Source of the DNA: Pollenia angustigena
Taxonomy: Eukaryota; Arthropoda; Insecta; Diptera; Polleniidae
NCBI GenBank assembly: GCA_930367215.1
Contig: OV884059.1
Span: 233,119,803-233,183,802, forward strand
Reading direction: 5' to 3'
DNA length: 64,000 bases
The notes below the pieces were generated by a model that worked only from the letters and a program-made list of their open reading frames with translations, did not search any database and was not told the DNA's origin. Numbering within the stretch: position 1 is the stretch's first letter; each line of letters opens with the position of its first letter. Of this stretch, positions 45,654-56,699 are shown piece by piece. The translations under genes were made by a program, and so were the position numbers.

Positions 45654-46920
45654 ATTATTGCCGAATTATTTTCGATTTCTACAAAGTTTTTTACTGATTC
45701 AATTAATATTTTTGTTTGATTTTTATTTAACCAACAAAAATTTTGACAACTTTTCAAAAATATAATAAACGCGTTGTTGGCTTCAAGTTTTCATAATTTT
45801 GTATGAAATATTTAACGCTTTTTAATGTTGTCGTCTTTTTTGCATTATTTTATTAGATCGTAAGCAACACTTCTTTATTCACATATAAGAACAACAACAA
45901 AAAACACATTAAGTCTATTTTTGGACGCTTTAAAATAGTACAACAATAAGAAAGAGGATAAAATACCATGACGAGGTTTGTAGTTTGTTGGTTTCAAAGT
46001 AGGTAAAAACGAATGAAAAACAAAATCCCGTATTCAATTTCTTAAAACTGTTTAAGCTGTTATGATACTTGCTATTTTTTGTATTTTTTCTATATTGGAG
46101 AACAGTGCAAATATATTTGCATAGGAAAACTGACTAAGTGTAAAGAGTATGATTATATCATAAAAAATCTTGAAATGTCAAACAAATATACATGTGTTAT
46201 CGATAAATAATCTAAGACTGTCAAAAAAAATATGAAATTTTTTAACTTAAAATTGACATTTCCAGATTTATTGTTAGCACTGTTGCCAATTTTTTTAGTT
46301 TTTGATCGAAATTTTCTCGCGGTTTTTAACTTTTTTTTTTTTGCGATTTTTATCTTTTATGACGGTTTTTTGTGGGGAAAAAACGTGGGCAGTATTGTTT
46401 GTTTTGTTTACATTTTATCAAATTGTATTTCTTGTTCTTTCTCGCATTTGTTGTTTCATTCAATCAATCCTAAAAAAAATCCAATACAAAAAATAGCAAG
46501 TATCAGAACACCTTTAGTTAAATACATCAAATATAAAAATAGAAAGATGACGAAAAACATATCGAGTCGGTCTGCTGCCGTTTTTGGTTACATTTCCTTT
46601 AGCAAAGGAAAGAATACAGCAACAGTGAGTGATGAAGAAAAACATTGTGTGTATAAATAAGACTTCGTTCAAAAATTATTCCAACAAAAAATGTGTCTTA
46701 CAGCCAGCCAGCCACTCTGCTCTGCCTTTATCTTCTTCTCCTACAGTGCTTGCTTGTGTGCGCGTCATTGATTGTGCAAAAACTTTTTTGTTTGATTCAG
46801 TAAAATTATTTGTTTGAAATTTAGGTAGGTATATGAATTTCAGTAAACTTTTTGTTTGATACAGTTAAATTATTTGTTTGAACAAAATCAGTGTTTTTTT
46901 CAATAAACAAAATGTAAATA
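45654..46920 (+). mobile_element. Probable TA-flanked MITE with conserved core
   Basis: The left end TA-CACAGAAAAAATTATT resembles the MITEs at 34843 and 28402. A core at about 46510-46625 contains tagttaaatacatcaaa, gatgacgaaaaacatatcg, cggtctgctg and caacagtgagtga, related to the cores at 7330 and 28700. After it come ttgtttgaa-type words as in the arms of the 34843 element. The right terminus could not be placed, so the end coordinate is approximate. Confidence 0.4.
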
Positions 46921-47061
46921 AATTGTTTGAATATGCGAATTTGTTTATAGGACCGATTTCAGACAAAAAATTGTTTGACTCTACAAATGTTTTGTTTGAA
47001 TTGGAAAAATAATACATAGTAAGAGTTCATAACGTTTTTTTATTTAATAAAAACCACGAGC

Positions 47062-47898
47062 ATTTAATACACTACACCACAGTATTAAAGACAAATTTTC
47101 AAGAGTGAGACTATATGGGCAAACATGGACCCGCCAGAGCAAAATTATGTTATGAGGTTAAGATTTATGTAAAAGTTTTTGTGTCCACTATTATTAGGAT
47201 ATCTTCATCTATGTGAGATTTGTTTACCTTTAAGACTGGGTTTTTGAGATCTCAGTTAAACTAGGTTTAGTTAATCTGAAAATTGATTTGTGCCGCCAAT
47301 ACAAAGTTTTAAAACAAAAATGTTGCCGGAACAGCGCAGTCTTGCTTAAAATGTGGGTCTTTAATGAAATAATAGAACAAAAAATCAAATTTCACCGGAA
47401 AATCCGAGTTGCAGAGAACGTTAAACTAAGTTTAAACTTAATCCCCATCTCAAAAACCCGTCCTAAGTGTTCTTAGGAAGGGAGTTTATATGCGACTTAT
47501 GGTTTATTTTGGACCCTCCAGCGCAATATTTTGTCTTGACAAAGTGGCTATCGTAAAAGTTATTGTCACCAATTTTCATATCATTACCAACATTTATAAG
47601 GTAGTCGTTAAATATGGACCGATGCCAGTAAAAAATGGTAAGATAATTTAGATTGCAATAAAATTAGTCTTGTTATAGGATGGTTTATAGGCGCAAACAC
47701 TATTACGGAAAGAAGTAGACATGTTCAAAATTTCATCGAACTACCTTAAAAACTGCGACCTGTTCTTTACGAACAAGGTTACATGGACGCACAACCAGCC
47801 AGCCAGCCGGATCGACTCGGAAAGTATTATTTTATGTGTTACACACATCAGCACAATCGCATAATACCCTTTCTACTATAGTGGTATGGGTATAAAAA
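47062..47898 (+). repeat. Second DINE-like family, decayed copy
   Basis: Begins at atacactacaccacagtatt (the leading hairpin is missing) and ends actatagtggtatgggtataaaa. gcgacctg..ctttacg.acaaggttacatgga and cagccagccagccgga mark the same 3' block as in 13757-14465 and 29275-29849. The middle differs. Confidence 0.6.
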
Positions 47899-48214
47899 TT
47901 AAGAAGAAGCAAAAATGTGTATTTTCCTCTTTTTCCTCAAAGGCAGGAAAATCTAGACACTTTGTTGACTTGGTTGACCAAAACAATCGACAAAAGTGAC
48001 GATATGAAAACAGAGACATGTTCTTATTATTGAAAAGATAAGTGAGTTAATCCACCTCAAAGAAATGATAAAGCTTCGTGGGTGTTTTTTTTTTAATTGT
48101 ACCAAAAAGAGATGAATTGTACCAGTGTACCAATGAAGTTTTGATTGTACCAAATTTGGTACAATTGTACCACAAATCCCATCAGTGGCATACATATCAA
48201 TCCATACACTATAG

Positions 48215-48945
48215 TAGTGCTGGGATACTATCGATAATTTCAACTATCGATATTTATCGATAGTTAAGATTTCACTATCGATATATCGATATTACTATCG
48301 ACTGAATGTTTGTACTTGTGCAGGAAAACTTTAATTATTTTTTTATAAGGCTACAGTTCGTTGTTTTTTCACTTTATTGAATGTATGAGACGTTTGTATG
48401 TATATACGCACGTTTTTTTAATATGGCAGTTTTTTAAAAATTGATAAGTACCTTTCTGAAGGAACCGAAGTAACAGGGACTATAAGATATTCCATTGCAA
48501 CTTTAAAAAATTTTCTAAATTCTAAACCCAAAAAGGTAATCAATCTAGCGGACTTATCTTCTAATGATCGTTGATTGGTTTGTCCTATGCTCGCAATTGC
48601 ATTTGTTTTTTACAACAGTACAAAAATATTTGACATTTCAGTCCCTATATAAACATTTAAAAATTTCGACTTAAAGGCCTTTAAATAGCAGTTAAAAGCA
48701 TGCTAAGCAATCCATACCACTTGCCATTCTATTTGTTTGTATTCATTGCTGTAATTAAGCGTGAATTAATAATAGCAAGAAAAAATTTTCGGCAAAAAAC
48801 TGTGTGTGTATAGCTGCTGTTAGATGTTTTCATAGCTGTATTTTAAATAATAAAAATATCGATATTTATATTTTTCCTATCGATAGTTTCGATATTTTAA
48901 GACTATCGATTATATCGATAGTCTATCGATAGTTTCCCAGCACTA
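48215..48945. mobile_element. hAT-like element with nine TATCGATA sites
   Basis: Ends TAGTGCTGGGATACTATCGA and the complement of ctatcgatagtttcccagcacta. Exact 8-bp duplications CACTATAG at 48207-48214 and 48946-48953. Counting complete motifs, TATCGATA occurs about five times in the left subterminal 100 bp and four times in the right, plus several TATCGA partials. Subterminal motif arrays are typical transposase-binding regions in hAT elements. No coding frame is present. Confidence 0.88.
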
Positions 48946-48953
48946 CACTATAG

Positions 48954-49960
48954 TGCACTAGTAGGGATGGAATAAAAGTATAAAACGTTTTTCGATTTTT
49001 TTATAAATTTTTTATTTCGTTTTGTGAAATCGATTAATCCTCTAATCAAACATAGAATCATTGCGGTGGTTCGTGCATTTGCTAAAAAAAATACCAATTA
49101 CAGATAATCGGTAATGAAGTGGTAGAATGTATTCGGCAGTACCAATATATTCGGCAGAAAAAAATACGAAACAAAAAATTTGGATGAAATATTCGTGTTT
49201 TTTTTGATAAGAAAGTTATCGAACGTAACGTTACTTCAAAGAATTTTTTTACTAATATCGGATTAAGACTTTGATAAGTACGGCCAAATGATATATTAGG
49301 TGCAACCTAAAACAATGGGAGTTCGAATATTAATTTCACCATTCACCTCACATTTAGCAAGTACCGAAACCATTTTCGAGTGGTAAAATAAAAATTCGAA
49401 TAAAAACTTTGATAAATACAGTAATGAATTAAAATACGAGTTGTTACAAACTGACATATAGATGGTAGCACTAAATAAGTTCAAATTTTATAAATGCCCA
49501 TTTACAATACAGCGAAAACAAGTATGTTCATATGATTTGAAATCTTCCTCGAAATCTGGTGAATTTACATTATAGTTTTTTGACATTAGTGAGATTTTGT
49601 TTTCAAACTGGGTCGGTTGGGGACAGTAATAGAACTACGTAATTAAAAGCGAAAGCTTTTTGTCGATATAAAAACTTCTTATTTTCATAGAAGTTAAGAG
49701 TGCGAATTCAACATCGCCCGGCTGTAAAATCTTTTTTGACAATTTGCAAGGACGGTTGGATTTATTGAAAATGTATTTCAGCAATAAAATTTTCATGTTT
49801 AAAAAACGCTTGCCGCTCTTGTTTAGGCAGCTCAGTAAGCCTCATGTGTGTCAACTTACCTGTCGGTCTCTTGAAAACATTGCTGCTGTACGAACAGGTT
49901 ACCCTTACATGTTTGAATTGCAACCACTCAATCTCTTCAGAGGGTTTTGCCGTTTAACAC
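48954..49960. other. AT-rich stretch, no gene supported
   Basis: No repeat family or domain was recognised. The frame at 49744-50013 overlaps the next MITE and is not supported. Confidence 0.45.
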
Positions 49961-49963
49961 TTA

Positions 49964-50301
49964 GGCCCAGAACAGACGGTGAAACGCAACTGCAACGAAA
50001 CTGCAACTTCTAGTTATTTTCGAGTTTCATTTGAGTTTATGCCATAGACTCCTTTAAGGGAGCACACACGACGCGACCATTTTGAGACCGGTTTGAAATG
50101 TATTTGAAATCAGTTGCATTGAAACCGGCGTGCAGGAAATTCGTGTTTGCGTTTCATCTGTTCTCAAAGAAAATCGAAATGATTGTGATAATTTCATTAC
50201 ATTCTGGTACAATTTAGGTTGCAGGGTGTGTGGAAAACGATTGAAACTGGTTTCAAAACAATGATTTCGTTGCAGTTGCGTTCTACCGTCTGTTCTGGGC
50301 C
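49964..50301. mobile_element. Harbinger-like MITE, GGCCCAGAACAGACGG ends
   Basis: Ends GGCCCAGAACAGACGGT and the complement of accgtctgttctgggcc, with TTA at 49961-49963 and 50302-50304. Internal aacgcaactgcaacgaaa pairs with tttcgttgcagttgcgtt. A partial, older copy in the other orientation is at 62430-62636. Confidence 0.85.
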
Positions 50302-50465
50302 TTACAGGCTGTAAGTTACAGCCCTTGACGACTGCAGGAAGTCAATAGTTGCAATTGGAATTGAAACATGCAAGGCTAACCTGTTCGTGAATACGGCAGT
50401 AAGTTTACAGATCTTTAGGTAATTATTTTATGTATGTAGGTCTGAATCAAATTGTTATTCATAAG

Positions 50466-51160
50466 CGGCATGAAATAACCCCCCAAAAGTTTGTACAGAG
50501 AACAACAAAACAATTTTTTGGGGGATTATTTCATTTTCAAATTTATAATGAAAACGTTTTTGGGCGCAAGGATTTATTCACTTTGGTATACATAACACCG
50601 GCTTCTATAAATAAAGCTGCACTGCATAGCCGGCCTTCGGCCGGGCGCAATAGTCTTCTTCTATATGGTATACCAAACACCGGCTGCGCTAACTAAAGTT
50701 TCTCTGCGTAGCCGGGTCGAGTCGGTATTTTTATAGTGTAGAGGAAAAAATCCTGGCGCTATGCAGAGAAGCTTTAGCTAGCGAAGCCGGTGTTTTTTAT
50801 ACCATAGAGGAAAAAGTCATTGCGTCCGGCCGCAGGCCGGCTATGCAGAAAAGCCTTAGTTGGCGAAGCTTGTGTTTGGTATATCATACCATGACATCTA
50901 TCGCGTGATTCTTCAAAGCAAAACTATATAATTAATTGTATAAAATATTTTGGGCTCTTATTTCATTTCAGAAATTGGGGTTTTATTTCATATGAAATAA
51001 GCCCCCAAAAATTAGGGAATTATTTAATTTATATTTGGAGCGTTATTTCATTTCGTTGGGGGCTAATTTCATTTTCAAAATTGGGGCTTTATTGCATATG
51101 AAATAAAGCCACACGGTTTGGGGGGTTATTTAATTATTTTTTGGGGGGTTATTTCATGCC
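50466..51160. mobile_element. Palindromic element, CGGCATGAAATAACCCCCC ends
   Basis: Inverted ends CGGCATGAAATAACCCCCCA (from 50466) and its complement (to 51160). The interior repeats tcatatgaaataa.gcccccaaaa and its complement several times, including palindromic tttcatatgaaat. A different cassette (50582-50895) interrupts it. No target duplication is clear, so the superfamily is unknown. Confidence 0.6.
50582..50895. repeat. Four-part inverted cassette of a GC-rich unit
   Basis: A unit of about 75-80 bp (ggtata..aacaccggct, gctaactaaagtttctctgc, gtagccgg, sometimes ccggccttcggccgg) appears four times, about 50586 and 50667 forward, 50740 and 50815 inverted, so the block can fold on itself. 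Its composition is distinctly less AT-rich than its surroundings. Confidence 0.65.
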
Positions 51161-51179
51161 GCCAATTCATATGAAGTAT

Positions 51180-52009
51180 TTTAAATAAAAATCTTTAAAC
51201 AAAACTAAGAATTTTTTTTTGATCTCCAAACATGAGCTCTATGTGTCCCATTTATAGTGTAAGTAGCTGTATGCATGTCTCTATAGGTCTATAAAGCCAA
51301 AGATTAAGAATTTGATTTAATAAACATCTTGTATAAGAAATTAATTTTTAATCAAAATGTTATCTATTTTGTAATTTCTTCTTTTCTTTTAAGATTTTCA
51401 GCACATGAAAAATTGTTGTTGTCAAATTGCATGGAGCGAACACATTTATTGAAAATACACTGACGTAAAAACTATAAATTTATGAGATCTTTTGAAAAGC
51501 ATCATCATTGTCATCGTCATTATTACATATAAAAAAAGGATTGTTTGTACTACGGCGACGGTTGTTCAAAAGTTGGACTTAATAAACTTTGGCAAATGTC
51601 TCAAAGGGAATTCCATCTTTAACTATCAAACATAAAAACGTTTGTATAGAAAAAAATATTTATTATATATGTATAAATATATTTCTTTATACATATGGGC
51701 AGATAATAGAAAGCTAAAGAAAGAAGCCTCAACAGCAGCAGCAGAATGCACACACGAAAAGTAATAAACTAAAGCAGAGCTTCCCAAACTTTTTTTGTTT
51801 AGTTAGCTTTTTTAGTTATATCGCAGGCTTAAAAAGTAGTTTAATGAGTTATTATAGTGTAAACGGCTTATTGGTTCGACATGTCAAAGTCAGCAGTCTT
51901 ATCGCTCATACCTGTAGTGAATTCGCCTTATACAAAGTAACAAATTGGCCATTAGACAAAAAATACGAAACTCTGTTGTTAACATTCGGAATGCAAAAAG
52001 AATAAATAA
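51180..52009. other. AT-rich stretch, no gene seen
   Basis: Only a solo acctgtagtgaattcgcctt end near 51908-51927, matching the right end of the MITE at 25511-25675, was noticed. Confidence 0.45.
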
Positions 52010-52017
52010 CTGTACAT

Positions 52018-52609
52018 CAGTGTTGCCAATAAAGATTTCTGAAATTACACATGACTATGTCCCGAATTACACATTTGAAGCCAAATTACACCCACACAAC
52101 TAAAAAAGTAGGTTTGATTGAATGGATTTGCTTTTCATATTCTTAAATCTCTAGATCTACACAATTTTTTTTATCAATTCTCGCAAATAACAAATGTCAA
52201 AGAAATGACAATCAATTTTATGTTATACATTATTTTTTAAAAAATGTTTGGACAAATACTTTGCAACATATGTGCAAAATATTCACACTTATCGTGGTTG
52301 GCGAATTTAAAATACGCAAGCGACTGTTTGGTAATTGATTAAAGAAAAATTTGCACGTTCTCTTTAATCTATTACCAAACAGTCGCAGGCATATTTTAAA
52401 TTCGCCTACTACGACAAGGGTGATTGTTTGAGTTTTTCAACACTAACTATGAAGGAAACTGAAAACATTGCAATAAACCAATTTTCGAACTTGACTGTCA
52501 AACACGAATGAAAAAAACAAAGCTTAAAGTAAAATTACACACAGATTAGACATGGGCCACGCATGTTTGTAAAGCAATATGTGTTATTACACACAGATTG
52601 GCAACACTG
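52018..52609. mobile_element. hAT-like element, CAGTGTTGCCAAT ends
   Basis: CAGTGTTGCCAAT at the left and ATTGGCAACACTG at the right. Exact 8-bp duplications CTGTACAT at 52010-52017 and 52610-52617. Subterminal attacaca words recur on both sides. The hairpin at 52285-52422 is inserted. Termini match those of 3192-5813, so both belong to one family. Confidence 0.9.
52285..52422. mobile_element. Hairpin MITE nested in the hAT-like element
   Basis: Arms of about 60 bp: ggcgaatttaaaatacgc..gcgactgtttggtaat.gattaaag and complement. A related, partly deleted copy is at 21196-21304. The duplication is unclear. Confidence 0.7.
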
Positions 52610-52637
52610 CTGTACATTGATTAAAATAAAGAGAAAA

Positions 52638-52767
52638 TCAGCCTTATTCCGGTTGTCGTAATCGATCAAGTCTTTTTTTGTAAGAGATTAAAGAACACTG
52701 GTTTTGTGTTACATTAATCTCTTACAAAAAAAGACATGAGCGATTACGACAACTGGAATAAGGCTGA
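52638..52767. mobile_element. Hairpin MITE, TCAGCCTTATTCCGG termini
   Basis: Arms tcagccttattccggttgtcg and complement, continuing through aatc.gcgatt and gtctttttttgtaagagatt. Sister of 13615-13738, with the terminal ~20 bp conserved and the inner stem replaced. Confidence 0.75.
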
Positions 52768-52840
52768 ATAGACAGATTAACCGCATGAAAATTTAAAAAG
52801 GCGGCGTGAGTTAAATTGCTGGGCGGCAAAATATTAAGCA

Positions 52841-53033
52841 TGAGTGCCCCGCTAGGCTAGTTGGTAGTGAGCTAGTCTATCAGTGCGGGGGTTGCGGGTT
52901 CGATTCCTGCCAGAGACTCTGGTCTGTTTCACTACAACGGCCTGAAGGACTCCGTTACTACTGCTCGGTTAATTAAGTTAGAATTTAATTTGTAATTAGA
53001 CTTGTAACGCTTATTTAATAAATAAAATAAAAT
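52841..53033 (+). mobile_element. tRNA-derived SINE
   Basis: A polymerase III promoter is visible: box-A-like TAGGCTAGTTGG (52853-52864) and perfect box B GGTTCGATTCC (52897-52907). A body follows and a tail of aaat(a) repeats (about 53012-53033). Flanking aaatattaagca (to 52840) and aaatattcagca (53035-53046) are an imperfect target duplication with one mismatch. It is not a functional tRNA because the acceptor and anticodon arms are not preserved. Confidence 0.8.
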
Positions 53034-53209
53034 AAAATATTCAGCAAAGAGCTCTTTTATACAGTCAAAGTTTAATTTGGAAAGTCTTAGGTTTGTAGGA
53101 AAGAAGGATGATCTATGGAGGAGAGTTCAGACTTTGATGTACTCGTACAGTTGCTTTATTCTTAATTTGTTGTTAAAACATACAGACTTGTATTTGGTTG
53201 TATCTGTAA

Positions 53210-53352
53210 GTCTGGGTTCACACTATGAAAGCTTTCTTTCAGAAAGTATACGTTTATTGGTGAAAGGGGAAGAGAACACACTATTATTGGCTCACCTTCC
53301 ACCAATAAACTCGGACTTTCTGCACGAAAAATTTCATAGCGTAAACCCCGAC
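53210..53352. mobile_element. Harbinger-like hairpin MITE, GTCTGGG ends
   Basis: Ends GTCTGGGTTCACACTATGAA and complement of ttcatagcgtaaaccccgac; TAA at 53207-53209 and 53353-53355. Related to 28161-28279 and 59058-59170. It abuts the next element at a shared TAA. Confidence 0.8.
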
Positions 53353-53355
53353 TAA

Positions 53356-53534
53356 AGCCCCTATTACGGTTTACAACTTAACTCACTTGAGTTTTAATTT
53401 CTTAATTTTTGTATTATGGTTTACAACTTTGCTAAATTGCGGTGAACAAAAACAAAAGAAAAATTACAACTGATCACAACCAGTTGTCTTTATTACAACT
53501 CAACTGAGTTGAGTTGTAAACCGTAATAGGGGCC
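53356..53534. mobile_element. Harbinger-like hairpin MITE, GCCCCTATTACGG ends
   Basis: Left AGCCCCTATTACGGTTTACA and complement at the right, with TAA at 53353-53355 and 53535-53537. Inner acaactcaactgagttgagttgt is itself palindromic. 179 bp. Confidence 0.8.
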
Positions 53535-53804
53535 TAAATTAACAAGAGACATAAAAGAACACAACATTGTTCAAAGTAAACGTTACGTGTGCAAAAGTGA
53601 ATGAATGTTTAAAAGAAAATTGAAAAGACTTGTCAAAGTAAACTTGGCGTGTTCTAAAGAAACTAGTCCTCTGTACCTTACACTTTCACACAAGTCTAAA
53701 GTATTTTAAAGAAAATGCTTCCCTGATCTTGAAATTGTTTTAAAATTTCCAAAAAGCAATAACAACTTATCATGCCAGGGTTGCATTTCCCTCAAATAAC
53801 GTAA

Positions 53805-53997
53805 AGGCCCAAATACTCTTATCAAAATACTCATCAAGCACTGTGGTAGCATTACTGAAAATGTGTTTGTTTGTGTCACACCGACGAAGGTGAATGAAAA
53901 ATCAAAAAATTAGATATTTCGGCGAATATTACTTCCAGCAGCCGTACACGAGTGAATTCGCCTGATGGAGAAGCATTAAAAAACTGTATTTGGCCCT
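53805..53997. mobile_element. GGCCAAATAC-family MITE, 193 bp
   Basis: Ends AGGCCCAAATAC and GTATTTGGCCCT, with TAA at 53802-53804 and 53998-54000. It is very similar to 24752-24948. It lies between actttcacacaagtct (about 53688) and ggcttgtgtgatagt (about 54001), possibly the arms of an older host hairpin. Confidence 0.85.
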
Positions 53998-54030
53998 TAA
54001 GGCTTGTGTGATAGTATAAAGTCCTCTTTA

Positions 54031-55620
54031 CGAGATTTTCACAAAAACTCCTTTAAGAACCTCTGTATAGTTTTAATTTATTTTTCAAAATTTATTATGA
54101 ATGTCGGTGTGAGAGTATGTGTTAGTTTGGTAAAGAATGAAAATACCGCCAGCTAAAATTTTAGTTACTATAGGTTAGTTACACTTTGTACTAAAAAAGA
54201 ATGAAGAGAAAAGGAATATATGTGTGTTTGTATGAACATAAGTATGTATGTATGTATGACTACTTCGTAGCTACAGCGATTGACTGTTGTGGTCAGCAGA
54301 ATGGACATTTTTTCATTTTATTTTATAATAAAAAAAAAATAAATTTATGTGTATTTTTTTATCATTATCATCACTTTGGTTGTAGATGTAGCTCTTGAGT
54401 TTTCCTAAACACATGCTGCCTTTTTGTGTTGAGTTTCTTTTTCTTTAAGTTCTTGTGTCTTCTTAGCCTTTTCTAAAATGACTCTTTGGTTGAATGGATC
54501 GATGGTGATGGTGATATTGGTGGTTGGTTGGTTTGGAACACGTTCACATTGTGATGCAGCTTGAAAAGAATGCAAGTTTCTTTAAACAGGTTCCTGCATC
54601 GTGAAGCAGAAAAATAAAAAGTTAAAAACAACAACAGCAACAGCAACATATCAAAAATTATAGAAAACCTTGAAAAATACTACAAAAACAACAAGAGCGG
54701 CATCGGCACCAACTTTATTTAAAACAACAACAAAAACACCATCAATAACAAAAAAAGAAATGAAAAATAAGACAATAATAAAATAAAAAACAAAGAAAAA
54801 TCATATTAAAACAAACTCGTAAAAATAACAAACAACTGACTATTGGTAGCTGGTAGCTAGTTACAACAACAAAAATACAACCTTTGAATGGGGGGGAAGG
54901 TATTCCCATATTTAGCAGTTTTTCTTTTTACATTTTATGTTGCCACCTGATTCAAGGGTTGCCAATGATACACAACGTAATATAATTATCAATTTAGTGA
55001 AAAAAATTTCCCATGAATATATATAAAAGGTGGAGCACAAGTTATCAATCTATCGGAAGATGCTATAGCATCTTATATATAATTGTTGCAAATGGCGATA
55101 AATGACACTTCTGCTATCACGCTTTTAAAGTAAGTAGATAGAAAATAATTAATAGAAAATACATACAAACGACTACTGTGAACGGCGAGCCCTACAGAGC
55201 CATGCTCAACGACTTTCTCCTACCTCAATTGGACAAATTGGGACTGGAGAAGGGTGGTTCAAAAAGGATGGAGCAACGGCACATACTGCATTTCCAGGTC
55301 ACCTCATCTCTCGTTGTGGTGATTCGTACTAGTCGATTTAACCATTTTAGACTTCTTTTTGTGGGGTTTCTTGAAGTAACGAGTCTATGTTAACAAATCT
55401 CAGACTTTTGAAGTCCTTAAAGTGAATATCCGTGAAGAATGCCATTGTCCAACACCACTGCAAAATAATTGGAATAATTGGTGCGCATGTCTTCACAAAA
55501 TTTGTGAATTTAATAACGATGGTCTGAAAAACCTTACAGTCAACAGTGAGCGGTATATAGAAATTTTTACTAACTCTTTTGTGCCTTAATTGACAGGCAT
55601 TGGTGTTTACAGCAGAATGA
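54031..55620. other. AT-rich stretch with CAA-rich tracts
   Basis: aacaacaacagcaacagcaaca-type tracts around 54620-54750 and a tatgtatgtatg run near 54242. No gene supported. Confidence 0.45.
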
Positions 55621-55869
55621 TGCCACATGTCAGCAGGGCTGCCGGATTTGACGATTTTTTGTTCCGAAATTAGCAAAGTGCCAATTTGCTGATTTCTTTC
55701 TAAAAACTGAAAATTTTTTGAGTCACCAAATTCTGAATAAAACATTAAATTTTCTAAAACGTCAATGTTGTGTCATGAACAGTAGTGATAGCTTTCTTGT
55801 TTAATAAAACCCACAAATTATAAATAAAAATAGAAATAAGAACAATTTTGATTTTCATTTTTAGTTGAA

Positions 55870-56105
55870 CTGTTAATTTTTGATATTCTTTAATTAGGCT
55901 TGAGTTCATCAAATTTAATTTTCATTAAATTATTTTCACTGAGGGAAGGAATTTTACAACTTGGAATTTTTATTAAAATTTATTGATAATTTTTCTTGGC
56001 TGAGCTGGGATTTGAACCCGGGTTGATCTTTACAAGTTTCAAGAAACACCACTTTCTATTGTCAGAAGATCTTTGTGTTCTACTTACTGCACCACTGCGG
56101 TTCGA
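55870..56105 (-). mobile_element. tRNA-derived SINE-like block
   Basis: On the complement, a box-A-like TGGTGCAGTAAG precedes a box B GGGTTCAAATCC (plus positions 56008-56019), followed by cagctcagccaagaaaaattatcaataa and the body shared with 5105-5265. The tail end is unclear. Confidence 0.55.
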
Positions 56106-56699
56106 AATTTGCTGTTATTATCACTTTAATTTCAAATTACATGTTGCCACCTTTTTCCTCTGTTTTTCGTATTCTGTTTCGTATTCTTTATACTTTGTTT
56201 ATCTTTCGTCAAACAATTATCGAATAAACCTTTTACGACTCTCTGTATATATCATATATTCAACAATTATATGGCGAACATTTCACGAGTTGTAAGATAG
56301 TATCGACATGCGTCTCATACGATTCTTGATATGAAAGACTTGTTAGATAGTCTTTACCCACGTCGTTAACGACTCCTACAACGATTAAAGAAGCGTCTTT
56401 CGCTGTGCTATGGACGAATCTCAGTCGTGTTACAGTTTTCCCGTGTGAGGAATCTTCTATGCTTAAAAAGTGCGGTCTTCAACGATCAAAGACGTCCCAG
56501 TATCTCTTACACGATTGAAAATGTTAGCTTGGTATGAAGTTATTATGTTTTTGTTTCATTTTTTTTTTTAATAATCGAACAAAAATTGTTAAAAAAACTT
56601 AATTTTAAGTTGTCCGATTTTTCGAAACGTGAAAGACGATTTTTTTTTTATTTTTTCACAGGAAATTGGCGATTTCTTTACAAATTTATCTGGCAGCCC

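Noticed and set aside
46232..46660. 142-codon plus-strand frame
   Set aside because: It overlaps the conserved core of a MITE-like sequence and is otherwise Phe-rich AT noise; treated as part of the mobile element.
52841..52930. Functional tRNA gene
   Set aside because: The polymerase III boxes are present, but no acceptor stem or anticodon loop forms and a SINE body and tail follow.
54600..54760. Polyglutamine/asparagine-coding exon suggested by CAA/CAG tracts
   Set aside because: The tracts are interrupted, in no consistent open frame, and surrounded by A-rich low-complexity DNA.
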